In this document: in pieces, positions 51,171 through 62,791 of the stretch
Numbering within the stretch: position 1 is the first letter of the stretch
How the letters are laid out: each line of letters begins with the position of its first letter
From: Phallus indusiatus
Taxonomy: Eukaryota; Basidiomycota; Agaricomycetes; Phallales; Phallaceae
Direction: 5' to 3'
Assembly (NCBI GenBank): GCA_027605045.1
Contig: JAQFWX010000001.1
Coordinates: forward strand, 1,984,001 to 2,048,000
Length of the DNA stretch: 64,000 bases
Program-made: the position numbers and the translations under genes
Notes under the pieces: model-generated
The model's database searches: none
What the model was told of the DNA's origin: nothing
The model's input: only the letters and a program-made list of their open reading frames with translations

Positions 51171-52422
51171 AACTCTTTCCTCTCCTTCATTGAATTGGCA
51201 AGACGATCACATCTAGGCTAACTAAATCATTACCAGTTCGTGGGTCTTTTTCCACCCTATTTCAAGGTTTCTCAAGCCTTGATTGTTTTAGTTTGAATCA
51301 CGGGCGGCATGCACTGAAGAGAAAGACGAGTATTACTACAGGGCGTCATATTTAAAAATGACAAAGACGAAGAACCAGACCTGCCTATAGGAGCACTTCG
51401 GCGGCCGTCTTCTCTTAAATCTGCCATCTTTCTTGACAACTGTGGATTCAATGGACTCACTCCTTGATCTCGAACACTCAAAATGCACCAACACTTTTCC
51501 ATAAATGGTACTTGGGATGTAATTCCAGCATAGCCCATGAGAAAGAAAACCCTATGATCTAACTCACATTACTACTCCAGCTGATGACGGAAATCCGACC
51601 GCGATATCGGTGTTGGCAACGTTCGGTACTGCGCAGCCGGTGTTTCATTTTTGTATTGCCAATACTTGGCACATTGTTATCAGATCTCAAGAATCCAGCC
51701 AAGTTTCCATGATATCAAGTGCCCCCCGCCAACAATTTAAATCAAGGACCATTTGAGGAATTCTAGTCTCCTAAGTGGTGTGATGAACACGGACGTAAAT
51801 ATCTGCAACCACCGCACGAGAAAAAATAGCAGTTCGTCGTCAGAGATAAACTAGTACGGCCATAAATAGTATGCGCCTGCACATATTAAGACTTGAATCC
51901 TTGCAGCTGCGGTCTGTGGAGCGGCCGCTCACAATACGTGAAATTGAATGATGGAACGGCATCAACACATAAATGTGACATAGACATGTGAAATATCATG
52001 CATTCATGTATCAACACTCGTCCACAAGGTTCAATCAAATCAAATCGGTATGGACGTACGCCGCATATCTAGAAAACGACAGCGATCCCATAACGCGTTG
52101 GTGGAAATCGGCTTGATGCATATGATCTTGTGTATGATGGACCAGACCCCCTTTGAGAATCGGGGAGTGTTTCAATTTTGGTGTGTCCAAAAGAAACCCG
52201 AATAAGGGAAGAATGGTTACCTATATTCTCAAGTTACGAGGGTTCCATGGTCGTGCACGTTCTCAGCAGGAGGGCTAATCTAGGCACGCGCAACGCTGCT
52301 TCTTCGAAAAATCTCACAGTCTGCTTCATATAAGTGATGTGTTGAATGATGATTTAACGTATAACTTTTATTTTCATAATTCTACATTCAGAAGCACATT
52401 TGTACCTTTATATTAAATTGAT
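51171..52422. other. intergenic, DUF6533 copy 2 to ARO7
   Basis: Holds the rest of the copy 2 promoter region and the ARO7 3' UTR. The first 300 nt resemble the region upstream of copy 1. The minus-strand frame at 51272-51538 falls in this duplicated flank and has no domain. Nothing else was recognised. Confidence 0.4.
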
Positions 52423-53530
52423 CTATTTCTTCATCAGCTCGTCAATCTCTTCTTTTGAATAGCCTTTGAGACGCTGCAGTAGGTAATCGACCTGACAGAC
52501 TGTAAGATACTATGTCAACCGGGACTAACACGCAATGATACATACCTCAACATCTTTGGTAACTCGAATAATGTGGTCGGAGTACAAGGAGTAGATATGT
52601 TCGGGTTCAATTCTCAAGGTAGGGTTCTCCACTGGAAGACCATCTGGGCCTAAATCTTGACCATAAAATTCCACCTTTTTCTTCAAACGTTCAAGCAATG
52701 CCTTTTCAACAGATGCTACCGTAATAAGTCCGTCCAAGGCCTCAGGATTGGGATTCAATATATGGGGAATAAAAGCAGCCGGATTCTGAAGGAACTTTGT
52801 TTCTGCCACGAATTGGCCTAAACCCGGCCATCAAATACATCAAACAAAACAATATACGCGCAAACATACCATAATGAATACGTTTGCTGATAGCCTGGAG
52901 GATTTCCACGTCTAAGGTTGCGGCACTACCGTAATTACCGTCGTCATTAGGGTCGCCATCCAATCCGTCTTTCTGCTTTTTGGCGGCGACACGATCGGAA
53001 GTATGTTTGGTTATGTTCGGAACAATGCATTTAACGTAGAAGTTGAGAATTTCCGTGTTTGCGTTTACAGTGTTCGGATACAGGCTCTTTGGGAAATCCA
53101 AGGGATCTAACACCGGGTTGGGTAGATCCTTTGAAAAAGGATATTCATCCGGGCTATTGTTATGTTGATTTGATAATATAATTCAGCAGTTAGAGTATGT
53201 ATTAGAGCTTATGGATCAGGCTGACCTGGTGTATCGGCGTGCTTTCGCTGCCGAAAGGGGGGCGTCAACGCTTCGCCAGGATCATGAGTTCGATATTTCT
53301 TAGGACATACCATGGAATGTTTCGATCTCTTTCAAGAACCAATCTAACCAGCTACCTTCAAAACCAATCCTCTTCAGCTCCTCAAACGCGCCGGGCTGAT
53401 AAATCTTGGGATTATGCGCGAATTGTGCTCTCTCGATACATCCGAAAATGATGGTGTCCTCCAGTCTTGTCAGGACCGATCTGATGACGCTGAGATCCAA
53501 CGGATTATCATAGAAGAAATTGTTGGCCAT
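52423..53530 (-). CDS. ARO7: chorismate mutase
   Basis: Spliced protein of about 260-270 aa, matching the usual eukaryotic AroQ-type enzyme. It opens [20 protein letters not shown] with [37 protein letters not shown] and AKARRYTSPDEYPF follow across two introns. Next come [48 protein letters not shown], and [19 protein letters not shown], with the TAG stop at 52423-52425. It converts chorismate to prephenate, the branch point to Phe and Tyr. The yeast enzyme is inhibited by Tyr and activated by Trp, and the same all-helical fold is expected here. A 22-nt microexon at 53226-53247 encodes most of AKARRYTS. An upstream in-frame ATG ([11 protein letters not shown]) exists; the shorter start fits the family better. 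Confidence 0.92.
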
Positions 53531-53976
53531 GGCTGCAAAATAGTGTCGCAAAGAAAAAGAAAAGTTTTGACTCCACTCGGGCAGAACTCCCCATGTATTG
53601 GCTAATTGCTATGCCGGCGCACTTTCACACCCCGCGGCACGGGTGCCCCTTGCAATATTTTTCCAAAACTATGAGATTCCCCTTTGTGGCGACGATCTTC
53701 CGAAATAAATAACTCCATGCCGCATTCCTATTGGCGTCTATTTTTTCTTTAGCGTGCTCCAATTCACTTGAATTTTTCCGTTAATCACTCTGGAAACAAG
53801 TGCCAAGCTTGCCATTTTCTTCGCCTTATATTCGCTGGTTTTTGGGAGATGGAGAGATATTTCGGTTGAAAATACTCCACTTGAAATGAAATTCAAAACA
53901 AGGCGTATAAGATACTAAACTAAACCAGTCCTATAAAAAAGCCTTGGATTAGGCTCGTTTATTGCCCAACACAACA
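53531..53976. other. divergent promoter region ARO7 / AA9 LPMO
   Basis: The 446-nt spacer must serve both genes. Near the LPMO end there is a TATA-like element. No catabolite-repressor (CreA/Mig1) site was called with confidence. Confidence 0.5.
53932..53938 (+). promoter_or_regulatory. TATA-like box of AA9 gene
   Basis: TATAAAA lies 45 nt before the LPMO start codon, a plausible core promoter position for a strongly expressed secreted-enzyme gene with a short leader. Confidence 0.5.
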
Positions 53977-55153
53977 ATGCTTTCATACATAGCTTTGTTT
54001 TCTGCATTAATTGCTTCTACGGCTGCTCATGCCACTTGGCAAGAACTGTGGATCAACGGTGTAGACCACGGTGGTTCTTGTGTCCGGCTGCCTTTGAGCA
54101 ACTCCCCAGTTACTGATGTCACCTCCGACGTATGTTAGACACTGGCAGATTTTCCATGGCCCAACAATGATTTTTCTAGGACCTTGCATGCAATGTCACC
54201 CCATCGCCCTCTCCCGGAACCTGTACTATCAATGGTATGTCACTAACCGCTTTTGCACATTTCCTGTAATTATGTCTGATTTCACTCACAAACAGCTGGT
54301 GACACTGTTACCGTTGAAATGCATCAACAGGTATGGGAACTTGTATCTCGTTACTTTTGGTACTCATAAATCGTTCCAGCCTGCAGACCGTTCGTGCGCA
54401 ACGCAAGCAATTGGTGGCAACCACTATGGTCCAATCAATGTATGTCTGAAACTCTTTCCATTTTTTTTCAGTGACTCATCATCTCTCCAACAGGTATACA
54501 TGTGGGTTTTGTGATATCATCAAAACATAACACAATACTAAAGCCTTTTCAGGGCTAAAGTAGCTAATGCCAGCACCGCCGTCGGTTCTTCAGCTGCATG
54601 GTTCAAAATCGCAGAAATGGGTCTGCCATCCAGCAACCCGGATTACTGGGCCACGGAAGTATTGAATGACAATTGCGGTCATTTCAGCGTTGTGATCCCC
54701 TCGGAAATTGAATCTGGTGATTATCTCCTCCGTGCTGAAGTCATTGCTCTGCACGTAGCAAGCAGTGTCGGTGGAGCTCAGTAAGCCGTTCATTACTAGA
54801 CAAATTTTACAACACTCATTGTTCGCCTGTTTGAAGATTCTACATGTCCTGTTTCCAAGTTCATGTCAACGGTGGGGGCTCTGCTACTCCTTCGACCGTC
54901 GCTCTTCCTGGAGCATACGGCGCCGAGGTGAGCACCCTATTTTATCTTGATAAAGGAGAACAGAATTAACGGACGTGACGAACAGGACCCCGGTATCTTA
55001 ATCAACATTTATACCCAATTGAACACATACGATATTCCTGGACCAACTCCGTACAACTTGCCTAGCCCTACCGTTGCAACCACTGCATGGCCAACCACTG
55101 CTACATGGAATACGGCCTCGCAACCCAGCGCGGACCCTACTAACGACCCTTAA
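53977..55153 (+). CDS. secreted AA9 lytic polysaccharide monooxygenase
   Basis: The signal peptide MLSYIALFSALIASTAA is followed at once by HATWQELWINGVDHGG, so the mature protein begins with the copper-binding His1. Splicing gives SPVTDVTSD|DLACNV, AGDTVTVEMHQQ|PADRSC, and IGGNHYGPI with the second copper His. KIAEMGLPSSNPDYWATEV, the core SGDYLLRAEVIALH and AQFYMSCFQVHV (axial Tyr and conserved Gln) follow, then PGAYGAEDPGILINIY. A Ser/Thr/Pro-rich tail ends NDP with TAA at 55151-55153. There is no carbohydrate-binding module. AA9 enzymes oxidatively cleave cellulose or related glucans using O2 or H2O2 and a reductant. Regioselectivity cannot be read from the sequence. Six or more short introns are present. 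Confidence 0.93.
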
Positions 55154-55380
55154 ACTTAAGGGCATGGAAGGTTGGAGTAGTTTTTGAAGCTTCATGTCTC
55201 ACGAAATAATGGCCAGCGGATCGCATTCCTGTATGTACAAATCGTTCTCAAATCAATAAATAAATGTTACACTCCTACAAAGTGTTACAAAAAGACATGA
55301 ACGAATTATCAACAGAGTGCGGCTAATACCTAAATAATCTATTTATAAAAGTTCGTCTCTCAAGAGGAACAAAGACGGTA
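55154..55380. other. short convergent spacer AA9 / Aurora
   Basis: 227 nt between two stop codons that face each other, so both 3' UTRs probably overlap or abut. AATAAA-like sequences occur on the plus strand near 55255. Confidence 0.45.
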
Positions 55381-56991
55381 TCATTCGCTGCTTCCACGAC
55401 CGGTCTTCATGTACTTCAAAATCCAAGGATGAGTTGCCACCTCGTTTAAGGGCAAACGTTTTTCCGCATCGTGTTGCAAAAGCTAGGCACGAGAATATCA
55501 ATGAGTTAAACAACCAAAGTCTTCCTTTTGTAAGATACGCACACTTCTTATCAAGTCTCTGGCTTCAGGACTGACATAGTCCGGTATTTGGAATTCGACT
55601 TTGGAAATTTTCTTATACGTAGCTAGCTCCATGTGAGACGAGGTTTACATAAAAAGTATTGTGAAAAACATACCGCTGTAGCCCCTCAAATCTTCAAAAG
55701 GAGGCACCCCACAGAGAAACTCATATGTTAAAACACCAAGTGCCCAATGATCGACTTTCTCGGTATGCTCTTTTCCTTCAACCATTTCTGGAGGAAGATA
55801 GTCTAATGTCCCACAGAGAGTCTTCCGACTGATATGGGGGAAACTGATAAAAAAGGGAATCTCAAAGTGAAGGACAGAACTCACCGGTTGCCTGGAGCAT
55901 GGACGCTCCATCCAAAATCTCCTATTTTCAATTCACCGTTAATTCCGAGAAGCAAGTTCTCAGGTTTAATATCTCGGTGTATAACATGTTTGCTATGTAG
56001 ATAACTCAGAGCATCCGCCATTTGAGCAATGTACTAAACCAGAATTTAGAATGAACTTTGGTCAGGGAAGTTGCAAGTAACTTTACCCGCGAACTCCTTC
56101 TCTCGGAGAATTTTCCGTACTTGCTCAATTGCTTATACAACTCGCCCTTGCCGGCAAATTCAAGCATGAGGAATATACGTTTTTCGTCGTGAAAGTATCC
56201 ATAGAGTCGAAGAACGTTGGGATGTCTGAAAGAAATCAATCTCGCGCAATCAGCTCAGAAATGAATGGACCACCTTAGGTTTTGTTGAATTTCAATCTCC
56301 CTTCGGATTTGTTTCTCAACCTTACTTTGGACTATCTCGGATTTATATAGACATTTGAGAGCCAAAATGTACTTGGGTTCACGCTGTGTTCGAACCATAT
56401 AGACACGCCCAAATTTACCCTTTCCGAGGGGTCGTCCAATGTCGAAATCGGTAAGATGCCACGATGACGTCGGCTGTGGCCTGAGGGGAGTGTTAGGGGG
56501 TCAAATTCGGGCTGACAAAACCAACGTCCTTACGCTTGACTAGAATCTAACGCTAACGCTCTCGCAGCCTCGCCATAGACTAACTCGCCTCGACCTTCAG
56601 CGTTCTCAGCTTCAAATCCACCGTCGTATCTTCCTATGTCTATATCTTTACCAGCCAACTTTGTATCTTCCGTGGAGGATGCTTTCGCTGTGGCTGACTG
56701 GCCGTTAATTAACAAGGCTCCTAATGATTGTTGTTGTGAAGTTGACTGAGGCTGAGCGTTCGATGCGAGGGCGAGTCGAACAGCGTTTGATTGACTTGCA
56801 GGAGCAGGTTGAAATGGATTTGGCTTAGCGTACTTTGTGAGAAGTTTGGATACGCTGTTTTGTCTGCTGTGGTTGCTTTGTGAGTTCGTCGATTTGTGGG
56901 TCGGAATAAATGGTTTCGGTTTGATGTCGTCTTGACTAATGTCCATGGAAGCCACTCCTTTGACTATCGATGCTAGTGAAGTTTGAGACAT
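55381..56991 (-). CDS. Aurora family Ser/Thr kinase (Ipl1/Ark1-like)
   Basis: A disordered Ser/Gln-rich N-terminus ([18 protein letters not shown]) of about 190 aa precedes one kinase domain. Key elements are the glycine loop [12 protein letters not shown], the ATP Lys in [12 protein letters not shown], and [31 protein letters not shown] contains the catalytic Asp and [20 protein letters not shown] contains DFG and the activation-loop Thr. [13 protein letters not shown] and [20 protein letters not shown] follow. The end [19 protein letters not shown] stops at 55381-55383. The sequence around the activation Thr ([15 protein letters not shown]) is typical of Aurora. Fungi usually have a single Aurora acting in the chromosomal passenger complex to correct kinetochore attachment. 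No second Aurora is seen here. Confidence 0.92.
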
Positions 56992-57343
56992 CTTGCCAGC
57001 CACTGATGGGGAAGAGGGAAAACAAGGAAGGAGGAGGAGAGAGGAGTGTATATATGTACGCGGACTCGGAAGAGAAAAGTCGTGTCCCGTCACGTGCTGA
57101 TTGTTCATCAGTTTTTGGACGCTCGGACCAAAATTATCGTGAGAGTATTACCAATCAGACTAAAGTGAGGACCAATCAGGACATGACGTCCTGCCCGTCT
57201 CAAATTTTCAGATCCACCAAGATGACATACGTTCATTTCTCTTTTTCAAAAAGAAGCGTGCAGATTAAAACGTACATTGCTGCATATGAGAAAGTTATAA
57301 ATAAGATATGGAGCGGAGTTACTAGTCATCCAAACATCTGGCT
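56992..57343. other. intergenic, TF 3' end to Aurora promoter
   Basis: 350 nt on the minus-strand gene chain. It should hold the Aurora promoter and the 3' UTR of the transcription factor gene. No motif was identified. Confidence 0.4.
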
Positions 57344-60300
57344 TCAAAATCCGATGTCGGTGTCCGGATAATTCATGCCCAATTGATTCAAATACCCTTG
57401 CCAATTCGACTCCCAGCTCATCGCTGTTCCCAAGCCACCATGACCCCCATCTTCAAAAGCACTCTTACACACAGTCCATTGCATGCCCTCCGGTTCTAAG
57501 CTCACCGAATCTCGTCCTAATCCTTGAGGGGGGGTCATTCCATTAGGCCCTCGAACTCCAAGGCTACTCAAGTCAAAGGAAGGATTGTACGTTAAGCCGT
57601 CAGCCTGGATGTTCATGCTTGAAGTTGTAACATCCGCTTGCACAGGAGACCCGCCATTTGAATTACTTGACATCTCTTGCCAGATCGAGACGTTGTTGAT
57701 ACCAGGACGGAAGGATTGGGCAGTTACCGGAGGCTGTCGGGTGGCGTGTCGTAAATTGTTCAGGAGAGACGGATGAGCGGTGTGGTATGTCTCAAAATTT
57801 CGAAATGCGGGATGTGAATCCAAGTTTGTGATGGTACTTGATTTTGTAGCAGGAGAAGGATGATTCGACTGCGTTGATTCAGACGTCTTAGCAGATATAA
57901 AACGAGCACGACCAGAATAAATCGCTAGCTCATCGAGCTCTTCCTCCTCCTCCTCGGTCTGCTTCTCTTTGGGAGAACGATCAACAGGAGTCAAAGTTCC
58001 CGATTGCATTCGAGCTGTGATCTGATGCGCACGCTCCCTGATTTTCGAGACAATAACCTGCGAGAGAGAGGATCGTAAGAGTTGACAAAAGACATAGGTG
58101 CACTGAAACGGACTAATGCTTTGGCAGCTCTCCCACCCCCATACGAAGAGGCTTTGTTAAGCAACTCGTAACATTCGTCCAGTTCTTTTAGAGAAGACGG
58201 TGCGAGTACGCAAGTCGGACATTTCGTAACGATAGAACCAACAACAATCTTGGTGACCAGAATGAACGAACGCCATTTCCGAAAAAAAGCTATTCAACAT
58301 ACCGATGAAGCTAATAAATGATTCCAAAACACGCTGTAAATTCAAACGGTTACGGCACATGTCCAAAAAATAATAGGGCATCCTGTGAATCACGTACATA
58401 AATCGACTGGGAAGTTCCGGCTCAATAGCACACAAGTCGCGCATCAAAGCAATATACATCGAGGCACTGCGGTATGTGGCAAGAACGGATGGTCCGAACT
58501 GACAATGCAAAAGGTTGTCCGGATGATCTGTAACGGCTCGAACAAAATAACGTCGATGTAGGTAACTATGTAGACGATAACTAACAGCCTGACATCAGAA
58601 GAACACATAAAAACGTACAGCAAAGCTAACAAAACAATGAATATGGGTTGATTCAGGGAATAAGATAGCACTTACTCATTTCTGCCAGAGCTTTCAGCAT
58701 AAACCGTTGAAAGGTGAGCATCACCGTTGCTGCACCAAGTTCCGTTGGACCGGAAGCCCCATTAGGAGGAATCTTGAGAGCTTGGTTATCTCTCACCTTC
58801 CGATCTAGTGCTAGAATAGTCGAATATTGGGGTTGCTTGATACCCAAAACAGCTTTGACAACTTGGGAAGTACATTCCGATGCAAACTGTATTTTCCTGA
58901 GATGAACTAAGCGCAATAATATCAGGATAAAACATTTAGCGTGACTGGCGACCGGATTGAGAACAGAATTTTACTCACACCCAGGTTTAATTTCCCCAGG
59001 ACGATTTTCTATTCGTTCATCAGACCGTGGCATTTCGCAATCGCAAAATTCTAGCATGAGAGAAGGCGGACGCCCAAAACTTAGGCACTAGGTGGCAGAA
59101 CTTCCATCAAAAGAGTTCCGAGCTATTTAAAACAAAGCTTACCTGGGTAATTCCCAACCAATATAGCTCCCAGAATAACATCCGTCTCTCCTGTACGCAA
59201 TTTTCATCAAGCTTCCATCGCCCACTATCACGATCTAGGAATAAAGTGATAGTTAATCAGATAAATTAGTGAAACCAGACGCGCCACTCATTGACATACG
59301 CAAGCCAATCTACAATGAGCATGAGTATCTTTTGTTACGCTGAGAGAAAACCAGGTTTAGTTCCTGAGACTCACATTCTGTGCCATGTGAGACGCAAGGC
59401 CCATTAGGGCCCAACAATGCTGGGGTCCATCCTTGTCCCGCAGTAAATGATAAAAAGCCATCAGCAACTAAAAAAGCTTGAGAACTCCCCAAAAAAACAA
59501 GGTTTTAGAAATGTAATCACCAAAGTTCTAATAGCGGACATGGTTGGGTCGACTAAGACAGCGTCACAACTCATGGCTGTTTTAGCGAGCTGATGATATT
59601 CCTCGCAAGCATCTTCCGATTGACTATGAGATAAATAGCATCCGAGAGCGAAAACCATGAATAGCAAGGCGGCATTGTGTGGCGTTACACCTGATAGCTT
59701 TCCTTTCTTTTCCCCTGACGTATACACACGGTTGAAAACTTGATCAGAAAATTTGTTTCTGGGTATGGGATTATACCTGTCAAAGATTAATTACTCTGAA
59801 TGACATTTTATGTAACACAAAAATACTGCGGCACTCACAGCCAAGCTCCGTGATCAAAATAGAAATCGGAGAGACGGTGCGCTAATGGTAAATCGGGAAG
59901 AAACTGTTCTAGTCGTTCCATAACGGCTTGTTTGGAATCATGCAAATTGGAAAATATCCCTAATGCATGAAGAATAGTCGGTGTCGGTGTTATGGGACGT
60001 TCTGGTTGCTTTACTTTCTCCTAAATAAAAATTGAAAATCATACCACCCGGAAGTATTTAAAGAAAATACCATAAACAGACTCTATCATAACGAATTGAA
60101 TAAAAAAAATCAGCAAAACTAAGCACAAGATGAAGAACTTACTTCAACTCCTGCGGTATTACCCAAGAAAATCGCACGACCGTCCTGATCAATCCTCAAC
60201 GTCCCTAATGAATCGTTTATTTCATCGACATTTTTTCGAGAATCTTTAGAAAAAACGAGATCTTTATCATCGCCGTTTTGATTCCTTAACAAAAGCGGGT

Positions 60301-60796
60301 GAACTTCGTCTGAGATATTGGCTTGGATACTGGCGAGACCCTCTTCAAGCAACCGAATTCTTTCTGTCAGCTCGGCGTTCTGCTTGGTCAAACGCTCAGT
60401 TTCTTCCATAAGGACTCTTTGAGATGGTAAATGCAACGATCAATGTAGTAGTATTAAATTCCGTACTTGGGTCGGGTTGGTAAAGAACCTGTCAAAAAGC
60501 CATTATGCGAAAGCACAACCTTCTTTTTCGTATCGGCGTACCTTCTGGACATATCGCACTAAGTCCTCTTTTAATGCAATTGTGGCAGGGAAATTGACCT
60601 GATTTGAATGGATTTATGAGCACACGATATTAATATGACTTCGAAGGACACAAAACGCACGGTCACACCGAAGCTTTAGTCTAGCAAGATAAAAAGTCAG
60701 TATATATAGAATGTCGAGTGTTAATGGTATTCCGAGAACTCACCGACGACATTCTGCGCACGAGACGATTTTGTTGCTTTTCGTTTTCGAAGACAT
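57344..60796 (-). CDS. Zn(II)2Cys6 transcription factor with fungal_trans domain
   Basis: Start MSSKTKSNKIVSCAECRR| then LKLRCDR|QFPCHNCIKRG and LSAICPEG, an N-terminal zinc cluster split by two introns; the last Cys spacing is eight residues rather than six. A short coiled coil follows (EETERLTKQNAELTERIRLL), as expected for a dimeric binuclear-cluster protein. The middle homology (fungal_trans) region is spread over many small exons, for example the pair PHNAALLFMVFALGCYLSHS and EDACEEYHQLAKTAMSCDAV. The C-terminus is Ser/Gly/Asn-rich and ends NYPDTDIGF. Such proteins are nuclear regulators that bind CGG-type half sites; targets cannot be inferred. It lies beside a membrane protein gene and Aurora without an obvious functional link. 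Exon borders in the middle are approximate. Confidence 0.85.
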
Positions 60797-61233
60797 GCGA
60801 GAAAGTCTGAGCTTACATAGGGCAACATTTAAACCTGAAATTATGTCACAGCCTCTCAATCACGCGCCCACAGCCTAATAATAGCGCCAAGGTGCCGTCT
60901 TTTGCGGCGGGCTTGTCTTGCCTTTTTTGGAATTGCCGAACAGCCGACTAAACGATATAACGAGAATGTTCTTGACATGAGGACCAAGGTTTGTCTTTAA
61001 ATACTAAAAAGGCACACACAATTCGTATATTAAATAAATCATTCAGAAAAATTAAGGAGATTATTATATCATTGGCGGTGGGATACCAAAAAGCCACAAA
61101 GTTCTGACGGTAGAGAACGGAAATCGACCATCACCATCCGCATCACCATGCATCATCATTATCCGTATACATATGGGATCCTCTTGCGCTTCTTGTCATG
61201 AGAAATTTGCGGATAAAATACGTGGGGTATAGC
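60797..61233. other. intergenic, membrane protein 3' end to TF promoter
   Basis: 437 nt between two minus-strand genes. It contains a CATCA-rich stretch near 61129-61160. No gene was seen. Confidence 0.4.
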
Positions 61234-62139
61234 TCAAGCGCCTTTGGCTTCGTATTTGAGTTTTTCCAGGCCTTCCATCTCACGCTCAGTCTCCTTTATC
61301 CACGAAATCACGAGCATTTGGGAGGCAAACACGAAAAGGGGCAAGATCCACCAGAGGATCTGTGGGATATCAACAGTGCAGACGATGGCAATTATTGGCG
61401 GAATACATAACAATAGACCTGACTGCGTCTCGGAAAGAGGTAAATGGCGACGAAGGGTTTGCTGCGTGTGGTAGGGTATCTTCAAGCTGTTTGTGCTCCT
61501 GAGAATCCAGTAACGTAATAGGCGAGGAAAAGATAAGTCTTGAGGGAGGCGGTAAACTAAGTTCAACAGAACCAATGTGTCAAAGAGGGCCCAGAATGTA
61601 GTTAATGGCATGAGTGGTGAACGTGGTGTTTTGTGATTCGGAAGGAACACGTAAAAGGGGGTAATTTGTCGTGGTAGCAGCATAAAAATGACTTGACTAA
61701 AAGGTATCAGCATTCCATGTGCTTTTCGAATACAACCGCTGCACATACAATATAATCGTATAGCTTAGACATGCTTGAATGAATCTGTAGTGTTTAAGGT
61801 TTTGTCTTTTATTTTCCTCGTGCAGCTTCTCGATTAGCTCGTCCTGTTCTGCGATGACACGTAAGCCATCAAGGGTAAACCATTGTATTGAATCTGATGG
61901 GCACCTTGTTCATCAAGCACTCTATCCTCGTCTAACGGATCATCTGTCGATTTGAATGGATTACGTCGTCGTAAAGTGTCCATGCAAAGTGAATTGCCAG
62001 TGAGCAGACGTGGTTGCGATGATGAATTGACATGCGGATTGCGTAATCTACTCCCACGACCAACTGCACCCGAATAGGACTTGGACGGAATTCCCAACCC
62101 GCCGCCGGGCCTGCAGACCCAAAACGATCGTTCCAGCAT
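61234..62139 (-). CDS. uncharacterised integral membrane protein
   Basis: The soluble N-terminus (MLERSFWVCRPGGGLGIPSK) leads to RRRNPFKSTDDPLDEDRVLD. A GT-AG intron of about 56 nt joins LDEQ to EQDELIEKLHEENKRQ, after which comes HYRFIQACLSYTIIL. The C-terminal part has about four hydrophobic stretches: QVIFMLLPRQITPFYVFL, LMPLTTFWALFDTLVLLNLV, LLLCIPPIIAIVCTV and ILWWILPLFVFASQMLVI. It ends ETEREMEGLEKLKYEAKGA. The frame and intron are persuasive, but I do not recognise the family. The acidic DDPLDED-type linker before a helical hairpin and membrane anchors suggests an organelle membrane protein (inference). More N-terminal sequence is possible: an open stretch at about 62270-62400 (ALWRTWPQGPGGIDFKKV) could be an upstream exon. 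Confidence 0.6.
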
Positions 62140-62791
62140 ATTCGGTATAGATAATAAAGCAGTTTTTTTTTCAAGCACTCCGGTTTCCGGAAAGCCGAAT
62201 GTTTACCGGAAGTGAAATACATGTGCAACAATGTAATGTATATACGAGGAGGCACTGAACTAGGAAAAAAGCCCTCACCCAATTTTCGAATCAAATGTAA
62301 ATAATTCAACATAAATGTGGAATTTTCGGTCACCTTCTTGAAGTCGATACCTCCTGGACCTTGAGGCCAAGTGCGCCACAAAGCTGCTGACTTAGCTAGA
62401 ACAGAAATAGACTTTTTTCATCGCGTGATGAAAGAGTGAAAGTTTTCAAGGGGCACGAAGGCCGAGTCCTCTGAGACACATGTCCGAGATTGGCAGACTT
62501 GGTGGGGCACCGGAGTTTTGACAACACCAAAAATAGCTATCACAAATTATCTGCTGAACGGACCTGATGTATTGGATGTGGCCAGATGAATCCTGTCCAA
62601 ATCATTTTCAATCCCATCCCATTCTTGTAAAGCGGGAGAAGGGGGAAAGCCTTCCCGGAGATGGAGACATCCAGCACTCTTTCGTTCTCTGCGGCTGCTG
62701 TATTATGCTTGGTCCCGAGTCGGATTGGTTATGACCTGCGTCAGTAAATCCTCCGTTTTCGTTCCTACTTCTTAATGAGTAAGCGAAAGAA
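62140..62791. other. intergenic between membrane protein gene and TF
   Basis: Divergent promoter region. It includes a minus-strand open stretch at 62270-62400 with a 5' acceptor-like CTGTTCTAG and a 3' donor GTGAGG, which may be a true exon that I could not join in frame to the downstream gene. Confidence 0.4.

Larger units (their letters stand above)
48720..51460. repeat. tandem duplication, right unit
   Basis: Carries DUF6533 copy 2 with flanks similar to those of the left unit (CCCCTGACACATAGGAGAAT at the left edge; a GTGGATTCAATGGACTC-type segment at the right edge). The offset between units is about 4.1-4.4 kb, and both are in the same orientation. Confidence 0.65.
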
